This document shows, piece by piece, positions 1 through 11,940 of a stretch of 64,000 bases of DNA. How positions within the stretch are numbered: the first letter of the stretch is position 1; every line of letters starts with the position of its first letter. The notes beneath the pieces are model-generated. The model was given only the letters and a program-made list of their open reading frames with translations. It was not told where the DNA came from and made no database searches. Origin of the DNA: Epiperipatus broadwayi (taxonomy: Eukaryota; Onychophora; Udeonychophora; Euonychophora; Peripatidae). The stretch is from NCBI GenBank assembly GCA_028023455.1, contig JAQFVV010006707.1:248001-312000 (forward strand), written 5' to 3'. Made by a program: the position numbers and the translations under genes.

Positions 1-1821
1 GAAGTATCCAGATGGAAATCATGATAATTTTATCAATTTATATAAAATAAATAAAGATGGTTTTTACTATTATGAGGCATGGATTAACAGTAGATACCCA
101 TCTCACATAAATTGCAATATATTTTTCTTTATATATGTAGTTAATATTTGTGTTAAGTGTAACCAGAATGGATATATTTTACAATATCTTGTTAATATAA
201 ATTCATAACAGCAATATGTTTTATATTAATACTCTTAAATCATTATTGTATATGAAATACTTAATCTTACTAGATCAAATTTATTAAAGCATCACTACCA
301 TATTTATTATTTTAACATTCAGAGAATTAAACAAGAAGATCATTTTTGTGACTTATCTATATATAAGTAATATCTTTATTTTAATTTTTTATTTTTAACA
401 TTTTACTTCATCCTTACAATATTCTATATATTTTATTATGCTAATATTTTACAATAAAAATTATTACATATAATTTGTATAATAACAGTCATCTTAAAAA
501 ACATGTATAAGTAGTATTCTAAAGGACAATAAAAGGAATTGATTTTGTTCTAATTAATAATTTTAGTTAGCTTTAGAACATGTTTTTTCATATAATTACA
601 TTTGCAAGATATTTGCATTGTAACCTTGATTTTTTCATTATTAATTATACTGTAATAATCAGGTTTGTACATTTGCTCAACAGACTGAGAGTCCAGATGA
701 AAAAAAAAACAGGCTGACCAAGTCAGAATGATGACACCCAATGTCTAATCATATCTCAACTCTTTCACCCATGCTTCCAAATCCCACACAAGCAAATGAT
801 CTGCCTTTGGATACACTCGATACTTCTTGTTCCATTAGTAGCACATCAGTAGAACATCAGACTTATTCCCCTTAACTAATACTAAATGACTTAACTAAGT
901 GATTCATAAAGACTATGAGCAAGGATTGAGACTAAGAGGTGATATATTTTAGAAAGTTTCATATATATATATATTCATAATTAATAAAACAACATGTGCA
1001 TAATCTAGCACATGCAGGTGATGTTATATAGGATTAACAGATTAAGAATTGAGCTTTATATGAAGGGAAATAAATATATATTCATGATACAAAATAGCAA
1101 ACATAATTGAATAATTAATCAAGCAATATCATGTGTATTAAAAATATAACCAATATACAATAACAATTTATGGTGCTAAAGCAAATGAGTTAGTAATTTA
1201 AACAAAATTATCTCTAAATATGGCTATTGTTTATAAAACAAAAAATCTAATAATTTTATTAATTTACAACATAAAATTATAATAAATAAATTTAATAGCT
1301 GCTTCAAAAATAATGACTATTATTATTATAGTAAACTTAATATGAGATGTACCTAAATATATATAGCAGTCAATTTTAAACTACCATTCCACATTAAAAA
1401 AAAAAAAAATTAAAATTTTATTTAAAAATAATTTTTCAATGAATACAAAGCAATCTAAAAAATAAAAATAAGACCACATTTAGAGTGTATGTGTCAATTT
1501 TTCTATTTGTTTGAAATTTTATAAAGATGTGTTTTAATTTCTTCATCAGAAAACTTTTTTTTTCAAATACTTTATCATCATATTTAATTGTAGCTATCAA
1601 TATTATTTTATTAACTGTCACTTCTTTACAAAACAACCAAGCACTTATTATATATAGAACTCACAATATATATAACATCTGTAATACAAGCTTGTTAAAT
1701 TAGCTCATGTGACATATAACTTGATTTCTTTGTAATCAAGCACTTACTAGAATTTCTTTAGAATGTCTGCCAGAGAATCATAATGCAGATATGATCTACC
1801 TTTTCCTCAAAAATCATGCTC
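1..1821. other. AT-rich noncoding spacer
   Basis: No coding region, RNA gene or recognisable repeat was found on either strand. Open frames here are short, low in complexity and lack family motifs. A short (AT)n run lies near 961-975 and an A-run near 1395-1410. Confidence 0.6.
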
Positions 1822-1836
1822 AAGTTCATTATAAAA

Positions 1837-1931
1837 GTCAAGCATTGGTGGTCTAGTGGGTAGGATAGCTGCCTTCCATGCAGCTGGGCCAGATTTGCCT
1901 CCCGGTCAACACATTTGACATATGGGAAAAA
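1837..1931 (+). mobile_element. tRNA-Gly-like SINE or tRNA retropseudogene with 15-bp TSD
   Basis: A short retroposon whose body resembles tRNA-Gly. It begins GCATTGGTGGTCTAGTGGG, which covers the acceptor start and D-arm/box A. A 6-bp anticodon stem (AGCTGC/GCAGCT) encloses the 7-nt loop CTTCCAT, giving anticodon TCC (Gly). The T-arm is degenerate and the 3' acceptor strand does not pair with the 5' strand, so it is unlikely to be a working tRNA. The 3' side reads TTTGACATATGGG followed by an A-run. A perfect 15-nt direct duplication, AAGTTCATTATAAAA, flanks it at 1822-1836 and 1932-1946, as expected from LINE-mediated retroposition. A second copy with the same end sequences lies on the minus strand at 50072-50175, which supports a small SINE family rather than a single retropseudogene. 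Confidence 0.75.
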
Positions 1932-1946
1932 AAGTTCATTATAAAA

Positions 1947-3413
1947 TACTCTTTCACCAAGTCTTACCTTATTCATTTGTTTTACATGCCTAATTCAATG
2001 AAAGTGTAATTTTATAATAGTGACCTATATATAGTTAATACATTCAGAAAATTGAAAAACATATTGTTTGGCTTTACAATCTTGCCATTGTAGTTTTGAA
2101 ATTTTATAAAGTGTTCTTAAATGAAACTTTTCTAATGCCTTTATACTGCTCTAGAGGACATGACTTATATATGGAAAATTAAATAAAGTAACTTATCTAT
2201 ATATAACTATTTAATTGCAATAGTTATTTTTCTGCAATAAAATATATTGCATTTTAACTTGTATAAAGCAGCAGCCAATTGGGTTATTCTCCATGATGGC
2301 ATTATGCACTCATATGGTTACCATGTTATTAAAAGAAGCTTGATTTTAAAATGCTAAAAATGCATTCTAGTATGCTTATATATAGTGTAATATTTATTTT
2401 TCAGTCATAATTGATGTAATATTAACATTACTGCATATAAGATTAGTATTGGTTTGCTGAAACTGGTTCTCATTATTTGTCATTATCTCCATGTGTTCTG
2501 AACTTAAGCTTGAACAACTATCAAACATTCAGAATAAGTGAAAATCATATTTATTGCATAATTTCAAACACACACAAAATCTGCTCACTTGTCTGTGATT
2601 TTTTTCATAGTTTAGTTTTAAATTCAATATATAATGACAATATTAATATATAAGGAACAATATATTTATTTTTTGCTTGTTTTATTAAGTTATTGTCTTA
2701 AAATTTTATATGTAAAAGATAAACATAAATTTGTTATGGTCATCCAATGAAATGCACATCTCATTATTAAATCACAGTATTAGATTTTGTACTTATTAAT
2801 TTGCCTCATGTTCATAACTATAAAATAATGTTAATGGAAAGTCTCTGCTGAAGGAGAAAATTGTATTTGTATTTTAAAGTTGACTTGTGTTGTATGTGCC
2901 TGCTGGTAGTAATAATTATAGAAAAATATGTCACATCCATGAATAGTTAGCCTTCATTAGATATGTGACTACATTTAATTATAGTGTGAATTCTTTTAAT
3001 TATAGATATTTGATGCATGACGTACCATGGATTGTACTTTTTTAACCAATTCATTCATCATTTGTACCTGTTAAAATGCAGTACATAAATATATCATAAT
3101 AGACATTGTACTGTGTTTCTACTGGGCATTACTAGTTATATAATAATCAGGTATAATATTAATGCTGATGCTGAAATTAGGAGTTTTGATTCAAGTCAAC
3201 CCACTTAACTGTTTAGTACCTTGTCTCTTTATTCACGAATTAGTGAATATTTGACATCACAGTATTGTCTGTATCTTTATATTGTATTCTATGTAGCATT
3301 ATACAGTACTACTAAACTCTCAGTCATATATTGGCATAAATTCAAATGTGTAACTATGAAAAGTATTTATAATCCAGACAAAGTGAGAGACAACTTATAT
3401 ATATATATATATA
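1947..3413. other. AT-rich noncoding spacer
   Basis: No gene or repeat recognised. Short (AT)n tracts only, for example just before 3414. Confidence 0.55.
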
Positions 3414-3464
3414 AAATACATATTTTGCGGGTTCATCCGTGTTAAAAACTTTTAATATCAATAT

Positions 3465-3507
3465 ACTGACGTTTCGACTTGGTCACACAAGCCATCCACA
3501 GAGTTAT
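3465..3507 (-). ncRNA. Hammerhead-like motif, unit 1 of dimer (degenerate core)
   Basis: Minus strand: ACT / CTGTGGA / T / stem II GGCTTG-loop-CAAGTC / GAAA / CGT / C / AGT. Stem I is 3 bp (ACT/AGT), stem II is 6 bp with one G-U, and stem III is the loopless palindrome ACGT ending in cleavage base C. The core departs from CTGANGA at A6 (CTGTGGA), so this copy may be inactive. Confidence 0.45.
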
Positions 3508-3513
3508 CAATAT

Positions 3514-3556
3514 ACTGACGTTTCGACTTGGTCACACAAGCCATCCACAGAGTGGA
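3514..3556 (-). ncRNA. Hammerhead-like motif, unit 2 of dimer (degenerate core)
   Basis: Direct repeat of the previous unit, offset by 49 bp, with the same CTGTGGA core variant, 6-bp stem II and GAAACGTC. Two units in tandem allow the ACGT palindromes of neighbouring copies to pair as a joint stem III, as in dimeric hammerheads. A third, inverted copy on the plus strand (GAAACGTC at 3576-3583) lacks a proper 5' core because the arms meet there. Confidence 0.45.
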
Positions 3557-3644
3557 TGGCTTGTGTGACCAAGTCGAAACGTCAGTATATTGATATTAAA
3601 AGTTTTTAACACGGATGAACCCGCAAAATATGTATTTTATATAT

Positions 3645-6555
3645 TTAACCCGTGCAAATCTTCGTTTTAACATATATATATACACGCCGAAGTTGGCTAT
3701 AGCAGAGGATATTAATCGTCAATTTTATATAAGCATTTTTAAAATTTTTGTAGTTTTTTTCCAGTTGTTTATATATATATATATAAGGGATTTGAGCACA
3801 GACTTTCAAGTTCCCTTCAGCTATTCATCTATCTCATATAATCTCTATGCATTACCACAAACATGCGTAAAAGATAAATTATCTTCAGTATGTGTATATC
3901 AAGCTGAACCAGCACTTATTATTTGGTCTAGATCATCATCTCTTACACACACATATAAACAGTGCTTAGTTCATATTAAGATAGCATTTCCTCAAACTTT
4001 AATGGACAGGCTTCTTCCAACTCTTCAGCCATTCATTTCATTGAAAATCTAGCGATGGAACAAGGAAATTGTTGGTTAACTAATTAAATAGTAAATTCTG
4101 TAAAAAAAGATAGAGAGGGAGAGAGAGAGAGAAAGACAAAGTTGATCATTTTGTCAATTTCAATTTACGAATATGTAAAAAAATAAAAATAAATGAAATG
4201 ACCAATTAATATTTTTCTAAATATTTCTGTAATCATTTGTTTAATAAAATATTTTATGTGTGAAATTGGAAACAGATGGTAAGTTAATATTTTTTTAATC
4301 ATTTCCATAATCAAGTAAAGCACTTAAACAGCATCGTTACTCGGCTACGCATTCAAAAAAATATAGCTATAGACGTGAGGCTTTATAGTTAATTAGGTTT
4401 GCTCATGTAAAAACTCATATAGCTGTGGGCTACACGATTAATTAGTTTGATACTTGCCAGTATTCCAGTCGTCAATTCTCTAGTTGCTGATGAGAAGTTG
4501 CTTGGACATATTCTAGAGGCAGTTATCGAGCAATATGAACTTTCAAACAAAAAAACATCAAAGATAGAGTGTCGATACATATAATGGTGAATAGTGGATA
4601 TATTTCGCACTTATTTTAAATATATGCCATGGCTATAAATAATTCTAAAGGAGTTTGTGATCAAATGGAAGACTAGGGAGGCTTATAGCTCTCTGTCAAC
4701 TAGCACAATTAACTTTAAAATGTAGAACGGTGTTTTCATGATATCCAGTACAAAAAGTAAGAATAGCTTGAATTAGTTTTTAAACACACATTGCTCAATT
4801 GTTTCTCTTTTTTTTTCTGACATTAACTATAACTTTGAAGTAAGAATGATTCAAACTGAAGTATATATAACGTTTAACAAGCTACACAAAGATTTTTAAA
4901 ACTTTAAGATTTATAAGTTTAATAAAAAATACACTTTACTGTGTCAAAAAAAATGGATTTTTTAAAACGAGTCATAATTTATGTAATTAAAGATTTTGTT
5001 TTCTCAAAATCTACTGTATGAATTATAAATTGTAATGTTTATAATCTTAACCAATGATAACATTACTCTCTTAAAAGTGAGATTGCAAATTTATAAACTT
5101 AAAAAACTCTAAAAGTAGACTTTAAGAAATGAAAATGTCGTAATTATAGAATTTTGGATTTATAAATGTGACAAATTATAACCTTCACGTTTTAAAAATA
5201 ACACGTTAACCTTTGCGTTCACAAAAGTGAAAACTTAATGGATTTTGTAAACCGTTCGGTTCATATATCTAAAGAATTATGATCAATGAAGGACTAACCC
5301 TGTCATAAACTGGATATTTATAATAATTAGAAATACACTCTACAAATGGACCTTTGCAAGCATTGTTTTGCTAAAAGAAAGAAGCACGAATTAAACTAAA
5401 ACGCTCAACAGAAAACAAATCACAGGTAAACAAAAGCAAACAAAAGAAAGACTCAGATAAAAATTACTTTGTTTATTTTTGGTTAATAATGATTAACATA
5501 TACATCACTTAGTTAGAGAATGAAATTTATTCGATGATTATAAATGGCTAATGATTTGTATTTCATTTAATCTTATAGGTAAATATATTATAAATGGTCA
5601 GGCATTTGGAATAAAGAGATATAATTTTAAATCTAAATAAATTTTAATGAATTGTAATGTATTCAACCATTACAGTTAGATATCATATGCCTTATCTAGG
5701 GGTATATTACTTTTTTATTTTTTATGTTATTATTTTTATGTTGTTGTACAATATTAACTCACACAACATATTGTTATGGGTAAATAAAACATTATTAATA
5801 ATTATATGTTTTTGTATACATTTTTTGTTCATTCCATTCAGCAGTGTTAGTTGCAATATCTCATTTAATTTTTATTACTTACTAACCTGGGTACTAGTAG
5901 TGTCATTTTGAGACTCTATCTCCTCAAAACAAATACATTTTCTAGTAACCTTATGGCTTATAAAAATATATTCTACAATGTGCATGAACTATTGCTATAT
6001 GAGTTAAACATTATATGAAATAGTATTTATTTCTATAATCTTCCACCATATGCTTATTATTGTATATAGTAGTATATTGGCAACTCCTTTTGGTATATGG
6101 CCATGCAATGGGTTATCCCATTCAATATATATAGTTGATAAATTTCAATTTATTATAATTTATAAATTGATGAAGAATATAAAATGATAGATATAGATAA
6201 ATAGATAAAATGAAAGAGAAAATCTGGAATTAACCATATAAAAATCAATATGTCAATATTACATTGTAAATTTTATTTTCAAATAACATTTAAATTTACA
6301 AATGGTTTTTGTAATTGAAAAGTTGTATGTAACTTGTTTATACTGAGTGTTTCAAATATGTAAATACAGGAATTTGAACATGGCTATGAATACAATATCA
6401 AATTCAATAAGGACCTTGAGTGTGCCACCACTGATTTTCAATGAAATGAATGGTTGAATAGTTGGAAGGGTGAAAGTATTGAAATCTGTCCATTAAAGTC
6501 TAAGAAACTTAGATCAAGCATGGATTGTATATATGTGTGTAAGATTAGGAGCTAG
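3645..6555. other. AT-rich noncoding spacer
   Basis: No family-supported gene. A 145-codon open frame at 3615-4052 runs out of the foldback arm and has low-complexity composition with no recognisable domain, so I do not treat it as a gene. A short GA-rich run lies near 4112-4134. Confidence 0.5.
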
Positions 6556-6599
6556 CCCAACTGATGAGTGCTTGTTCTGCACAAAATACTTATATTGGG
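6556..6599 (+). ncRNA. Hammerhead-ribozyme-like fold beside a SINE
   Basis: Stem I CCCAA (6556-6560) pairs with TTGGG (6595-6599). The core CTGATGA is exact (6561-6567). Stem II is GTGC/GCAC (6568-6571, 6579-6582) with a 7-nt loop. AAAA (6583-6586) stands where GAAA is required, a G12-to-A change. Stem III is ATA/TAT with a 2-nt loop and A6594 is the NUH base. Only one core base departs from consensus. The tRNA-like sequence of a SINE follows at once, and the copy at 51695-51840 shares both parts. Schistosome Sm-alpha elements are a known case of a SINE carrying a hammerhead; whether this is related is inference. Confidence 0.55.
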
Positions 6600-6700
6600 G
6601 ATCATATATATTTTTTAACATTTATGTGGTCATGTGTATCTGTTGCTTAAAATGGAGTGATGAATAGATTAAAAAATCCTCAGTTCAAATCCCTCTATTT
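6600..6700 (+). mobile_element. tRNA-derived SINE, family 2, copy 1
   Basis: The segment ATGTGGTCATGTGTATCTG through CAGTTCAAATCCCT matches the plus-strand segment at 51755-51840 (ATGTGGTCATGTCTACTGG ... AAGTTCGAATCGCC). The second part resembles a pol III box B (GGTTCGAATCC), so the family is probably tRNA-derived. No clear A-tail or target duplication was found. Confidence 0.45.
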
Positions 6701-6704
6701 ACTT

Positions 6705-7789
6705 AAATTTTATGTACTATCATTTATAACAGATTTCTAATAATTAATTGTAAATTTAAATTGTATTTATAAAAACAAAGGAATGTATATCCTAATGAAT
6801 ATTGAAGACACACTGTAAGTTGGATTTAGACATTTTTTATTTATATGTTTAACTTTGGCATTTTCAATATTATTACAGTTAACTGCATTTTCATTTACTA
6901 TAATCGCAAACTTATATTAGAAATTATATTTACATGTAGAAGATAAAGCTGCTTTTAGTAAATGTTTCATCAACAGTCTCTCATAGAGAAGTAATGAAAA
7001 AAAAGACAGCTTTCATTAGTTCGGGTTAAAGCTGAATAGTTCTATCTAATAACAATTAAATACTCTTTTTATTGACAAATTTTAAGTAATTGTCTAGATT
7101 AGTTACGGAGTGGCTACCTGAGTAAAAATTCTACTTCTGCTGAAATTATTTCAAATTTATTAGGCTTAGATTTGAACCAAGGTTATAAACATGGTTGTTG
7201 AACGTATTATCAATGCAACGCGTGGTCTTTCTATATTTATCTTTAAAAGTATTTTATTTCTAAAATGTTTTCAAATTATTCATCAGTTTTATGTAGCTAT
7301 TTTACAAAATTTTAACATTTCCAATTAAATAAATAAAATGTAATTTAATTTTCTTTAAATAAACAAACAATTGCTTTCTTTTCTATTAGTTAACTTTAAT
7401 TTTAATTTGTTCGTCTAAATTTGAGTTCAAATCTTAATGTTTTTTTAATTTTAAAAAGTGCAAGAAGAAAGGATATTGAAACTGATCTGAAATGTATTTT
7501 ATTGAATAAAAGACCTCAAGTGAAATTGTAAGCTAGCAAACATTTGGCCTGTGGAGACTGGAATAAAATTGAATGCCAAATCTACTGTTAAAGTCTTTTT
7601 TTCCTAAAAAAAAAAAAAAACTTTTCATAAAATTATTAGGATATATTTTTGTAAAGTTTTATTTGGAATTTAATGGTAATGGACTATTTTTATAAAATTG
7701 GTTTTCTCTCTTCTTTATCAATAAAAGAAGGAAGAAAATCAATTTTCTCATTTTAAGTAAATAATTTTTTTTTTTAAAGGATAGTTTAT

Positions 7790-7877
<88 letters not shown>

Positions 7878-9934
7878 AAAGCGAGTTTTTTATTAGGTAC
7901 TTTTTATATATTTTATTTTTTCACTTAAAGATTGATTTTAAAATTATATTAGATGTTTAAGGCAATTAGTGCAAAGTTTGAACCTATGTTTCCAATATTT
8001 CAACGTTTTAGATTTTATAATTAGTAATATTTCTAAGATTCTTACCAGCGTATTTTTTGATAGAGGGCTACATTTTTCTTGAGCTTAACCTGGAATTTTT
8101 TTTACCGAAACTTATCTTAAAGTCCCAAAAATTAATTGTAGGATGATATAAAAATTTAAATGTTTTGAATCTAATCTAGAAAAATATCATCTTACTCGTT
8201 TTCTAATTTATATATGATTTGAAAATTATAAAACTTTTATGTTTATATACTAATGTATGACTATTACTTTTTTATTCTACAGTGTTACAAAGAGAATAGA
8301 ATTAAGTGTTTATAATAACTTACATAATTAAAATGTGTTATATAGTGGGTAGTAATAAAGAAATAAGAAATATAATTATAATCAATAAATACTTTATATA
8401 TTAATTATGAATTTACTATTTACATCATAAATATTTATAACTAATAAATAATGAAAACATGATCAGTTAAATTTTATTAACTTAAGGATAAACATATTTC
8501 CTTATTGTATCTGGTTTTATGCATTTATAAAATTGTAATTTATATATTACAGATTGGAAATTTGCCATAATGTTTGAAAATATTGATTGTCTATAAATAC
8601 AGGAGTTGTTACTAATAATGACAAATATTATATGCCTAAAACAAGACCTTATAAGTGACAGGGTATTACATGTAAACCTGTGTTTTATATTTATAAAGAT
8701 AATTTTTTAAAGTAGACAGCAATATATTAATATTTTTATTAGTCATTCATTAGTCTAGAGATTATTCAATAATGAATAATATTTCTGTAGTCTAATTTTT
8801 ACTACACCACTACAGAAATATTAGATAACAATATGTTTGATGGATTTCACAACAATAATTTTTAGTTTGAACTTAATAAATGCAAACACATTTTTTTTTA
8901 CTTTTGAGTTTTATAATCTTTTGAGTTTTAAAATGAACTTTATGTATATGATTATGTTTTTATGGCAGAATTAAAGCATTAAGAACATATTTAATCATAT
9001 CAGTATGGAAATAACAATTTATGTAACCCAAAAGCATAGAGTATAATATTTATATTTGACCATTGTTAAGAAAATTTGGAAGATATTCCGATTACAAGAA
9101 AACATAGTGTGGTAAAGGCAGAAATAAATCACATATTTTAATTTTAGGAATTAATAAAGTAAAATGTATAGGACTAAGATTTTTAGTTCAAATAAATGCT
9201 ATTACTTTGGAAAAAAAGATATGGAAAAAGAAATGTGACATCCATTGTTAAAAATAATATTATAAGAAATTATGAAAAATATAATCTGACAATAAATCAC
9301 TCATATTAATTCACTTTCATGGATATCCACTCAATATTTCTAAAAAACAATTCTATGAACTTACAACATGAGGAAGTTTAAAAAGTTGATAAATTTTTTG
9401 ATCAGATGCAAACATCATTTAATAAAACTTATTTGGAATTGATAAAAAAGTTTTTGGCTAAAATGGACTTGAAATGTAAAGTAAAGCAGAAAAATATGTA
9501 ATAGATTTTTGTGAATTTAACAATCTTTTTCTAATCAAGATATTTGTTAAGCAAATAAAATTTTATACTTGATAAAGTTCATAGAAATTAAATTGATCTC
9601 ATTCTTAGAATATAGTAGTAAAAAACTACAGGATTAAATGCACCAATTTGATCAGTAGAATATTATGAAACATAATTCGAGATATGTGTGTGCCAAATTT
9701 CAATGAAATTAACAATATAGAATTACAGGCTTCTATTATATCCTAGATATAATGTAGGTAATATATCTGTCTTTAGAAGTTACAAAAGAAACTGATGAAA
9801 GTTTTTGGATATAAGTGATAACAAATCATGTGGAATTGTAAATGACAATAAGGCTGGAAATATGTAAATATTGTAACAGCAATTCTGAAGACAATAAACA
9901 TCACATGAAAATGTATGGGTACTGAACTGTACTG
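6705..9934. other. AT-rich noncoding spacer
   Basis: No coding, RNA or dispersed element recognised apart from the (AT)n tract at 7786-7875 and homopolymer runs (an A-run near 7604-7620). Confidence 0.55.
7786..7875. repeat. (AT)n microsatellite
   Basis: About 90 bp of almost pure alternating AT with one phase slip near 7800. Confidence 0.95.
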
Positions 9935-10265
9935 AACTGAGTTCAGACCTATATGACTATATAAACTAATGAGCTTTGATTGAAAATATTACAGTATTTT
10001 CAATTTAAGATTCATGGTTTTGTAGTTAAGTAGAGATAAAAGGTGGCTTCTGGAGGGTTGTATTAGATCATAAGATCTAGTTGCAGTGTTCTCAGATCCA
10101 ATAATCCTCACTGACAAAGGCCACAAGCCAGAAACTACTATGGGGATATTTCACGAGTAGTCACTAGATGGGAATTTTATGCACATGCCTTTTGACATCC
10201 ATTGATTACACTAGTGGCAATACATATAGAGAGTTTGGCTGTTTTAATAACAGTAATTCTTGTTA
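9935..10265 (+). mobile_element. Retrozyme-like hammerhead repeat, subfamily E
   Basis: Shares with the repeats at 13.2, 33.5, 35.1, 40.3 and 48.5 kb the segment CTGAGTTCAG..CTATATGACTATA, read here on the plus strand, and carries a hammerhead-like fold downstream at 10104-10147. The part after the ribozyme (CACTAGATGGGAATTTTATGC to the ATTGATTACACTAG region) matches 48900-48975. No open reading frame. Interpreted as a single, incomplete unit of a noncoding ribozyme-bearing repeat. Confidence 0.5.
10104..10147 (+). ncRNA. Hammerhead-like motif (G8-to-A core)
   Basis: Stem I ATCCTCA (10104-10110) pairs with TGGGGAT (10141-10147), 7 bp with one G-U. The core is CTGACAA (10111-10117, consensus CTGANGA, G8 changed to A). 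Stem II GGC/GCC has loop CACAA. GAAA is at 10131-10134, followed by a damaged short stem III (ACTACT) and A10140. The altered G8 should abolish cleavage; the fold is otherwise intact. Confidence 0.45.
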
Positions 10266-10604
10266 ACTAATGATATACACATATATGTAACAATAAAATT
10301 TGATTGAAATATTAAATATGGTGAATGTTGAATGCTTAATAAAATTCAAATAAATATGATTTAATTTATTTATATACATTGTACCCTCACAATCAGTCTA
10401 TCAATAAGAAAATATGAATATATGTAAAGAATAATAACACTCAGGCTAAAACTCTAAATCTTAATATAATAGAAATGAGTATTAACAATATCCAAGATAA
10501 ATTTTACTGTTAGACTAGCTCAAAATAATAATAGAGAGTATATGATTCAATTAAATATACAAATAATAAAATAATATAATCATAATTATAATTACGTGAC
10601 TTTT

Positions 10605-10925
10605 AGTGAAAGGTATGGTAGTTGGTCTACATTGAGAATGTTTCCCTAAGAACATAATCTCAATGGCATAAGAATACTACCCCCCCCTTAATTTAAATAA
10701 TAATATAAACCCATAGCATTCTTAATACTTTAAAAATATTACAATTAATCTAATGTAATATTAATAGATTATAATTTTACTATTGAAAAAAATATATCAT
10801 CTCGGGTTTTTTAAATGAAATAATTAAATTATTTTTTTTAAATCTTGTAGCCAAGTATGATGAGGGATTTTGCATCAATCCTAACTACATCTCAACAATA
10901 ATAATCATTAATACTCCTACACTTA
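10605..10925 (+). repeat. Dispersed repeat R, copy 1
   Basis: Homologous by eye along its length to 12447-12800 (same strand) and to 19085-19465 (opposite strand). Shared landmarks include TACATTGAG, TCTCAATGGCATAA, a C-run followed by CTTA, CATAGCATTCTTA, TCTCGGGTTTTTTAAAT-like and AAGTATGATGAGGGATTTTG. No coding. The two direct copies enclose a LINE fragment. Could be LTR-derived or an unclassified nonautonomous element. Confidence 0.6.
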
Positions 10926-11271
10926 ATCTAATTAATGATTGGTTCTGTAATAATTATATTTTCAGCATATTTTGTCAAAATAATTTATAATATGTATGAA
11001 AAATAATAAAAAACACTCTAAAACATTCATTTTCATATTAAAAGTCAAAACCAAGAAGTTGGAATGGTGAAATTATTGACTGGCACTCTTCTTTTAGTCG
11101 AAATGAGACCCAACCAATCAGCATCTAGGAAATCCTGCCTTCTATCATTGTTATAGCTTCTTATGTCAATATTATTGACTTTTTACTTGTAAAATAATTT
11201 TAGAGATGGCAGCATCTTATGGTACTTTTTAAGATAGTAAAAGAATAGCCAAAATAGTGTTTAATTGAGTT

Positions 11272-11940
11272 ATGAGTAAAGGGCAAGTAACAAGATGGGT
11301 GAGAAAGGTAATGTGGTATGCAAAAGATTTGGATAAAGAATTTATATCGGTATATTTGTATAAAAGGTGGGATGATTGTGTTAGGAGGATTGTTGAGTGT
11401 TATAGTGGTAAGGAATGGGATAAAAGAATAGAAGCATTAATAAAAAATAGGGAGTTGGAGAGATGGAGAAGTAGTATGGAGGGTAAGAAGAGTTTAAATA
11501 TATATAGAAGTAAACGGAATATTGGAAGCGAGTTAATTTATGATAATAGTAAGGAAAGTAGTTTATTGTTTAAGGTTTGAACGGGATTTTTAGCAACAAG
11601 AGAATATACATGTAAATGGAAAACTATGGGTGATTTATTGTGCAAATTGTGTAAGGAAGGTATAGAAAATATTAGGCATCTGTTGATTGAATGTAAATGC
11701 TTGAAAGCAGAAAGGTTACAGACAATGAAGTTATGGGAGAATAGGTATGAACAATGTGACAATACAGAGAGTGAGTTATTAGGTTTTATGCTGGGTTTGC
11801 AAAAAGATAAGGGGGATTTAGATTTAAAGGCCATATAGTTGACAAAGATTATGTTGTGGAAATGGGATGGGGCAGAATATGGGAAGACTTAGAGTGGGGA
11901 ATGGAAAATAAAGTGGCTAACAGGTTTATCTGGGCATAGT
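11272..11940 (+). pseudogene. Non-LTR retrotransposon ORF2 C-terminal fragment
   Basis: Two adjacent open stretches (11272-11580, then a stop, then 11580-11838 in the same frame) read as the end of a LINE ORF2. A basic, helix-rich segment is followed by RTGFLATREYTCKWKT and the zinc-knuckle-like CKLCKEGIENIRHLLIEC. The order CX2C...HX4C after an R-T-G-L motif is seen at the C-terminus of several LINE clades (CR1/I/Jockey-like). RT and endonuclease are missing, so the copy is strongly 5'-truncated and carries an in-frame stop. The 3' end runs to a CATCACTTCACATCACATCA tail near 11980-12001, a simple-repeat tail as LINEs often have. The clade is not certain. Confidence 0.6.

Larger units (their letters stand above)
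3414..3640. mobile_element. Foldback with 49-bp tandem hammerhead-like units (PLE terminal-repeat type)
   Basis: Left and right arms are near-perfect inverted copies (about 3414-3504 and 3553-3640, both containing the GCGGGTTCATCCGTG motif or its complement). Inside the left half a 49-bp unit is repeated directly: ATATACTGACGTTTCG starts at 3461 and again at 3510. Read on the minus strand, each unit carries a hairpin followed by CGAAACGTC, the 3' core and cleavage triplet typical of the short-stem-III hammerheads described in Penelope-like elements. The structure is therefore a tandem dimer plus an inverted partial copy, the kind of layout reported for PLE terminal repeats. No PLE protein is recognisable next to it, so it is a remnant or a nonautonomous derivative. 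Confidence 0.6.

Noticed and set aside
1841-1912. Functional tRNA-Gly gene
   Set aside because: Acceptor stem does not pair, T-arm is degenerate, and it has an A-tail and target duplication: a retroposon.
3615-4052. 145-codon frame
   Set aside because: Starts in the foldback arm, crosses two (TA)n runs, and shows no domain or motif.
4488-4510. CTGATGAGAAGTTGC as a hammerhead core
   Set aside because: No GAAA, stem II partner or closing stem I nearby.
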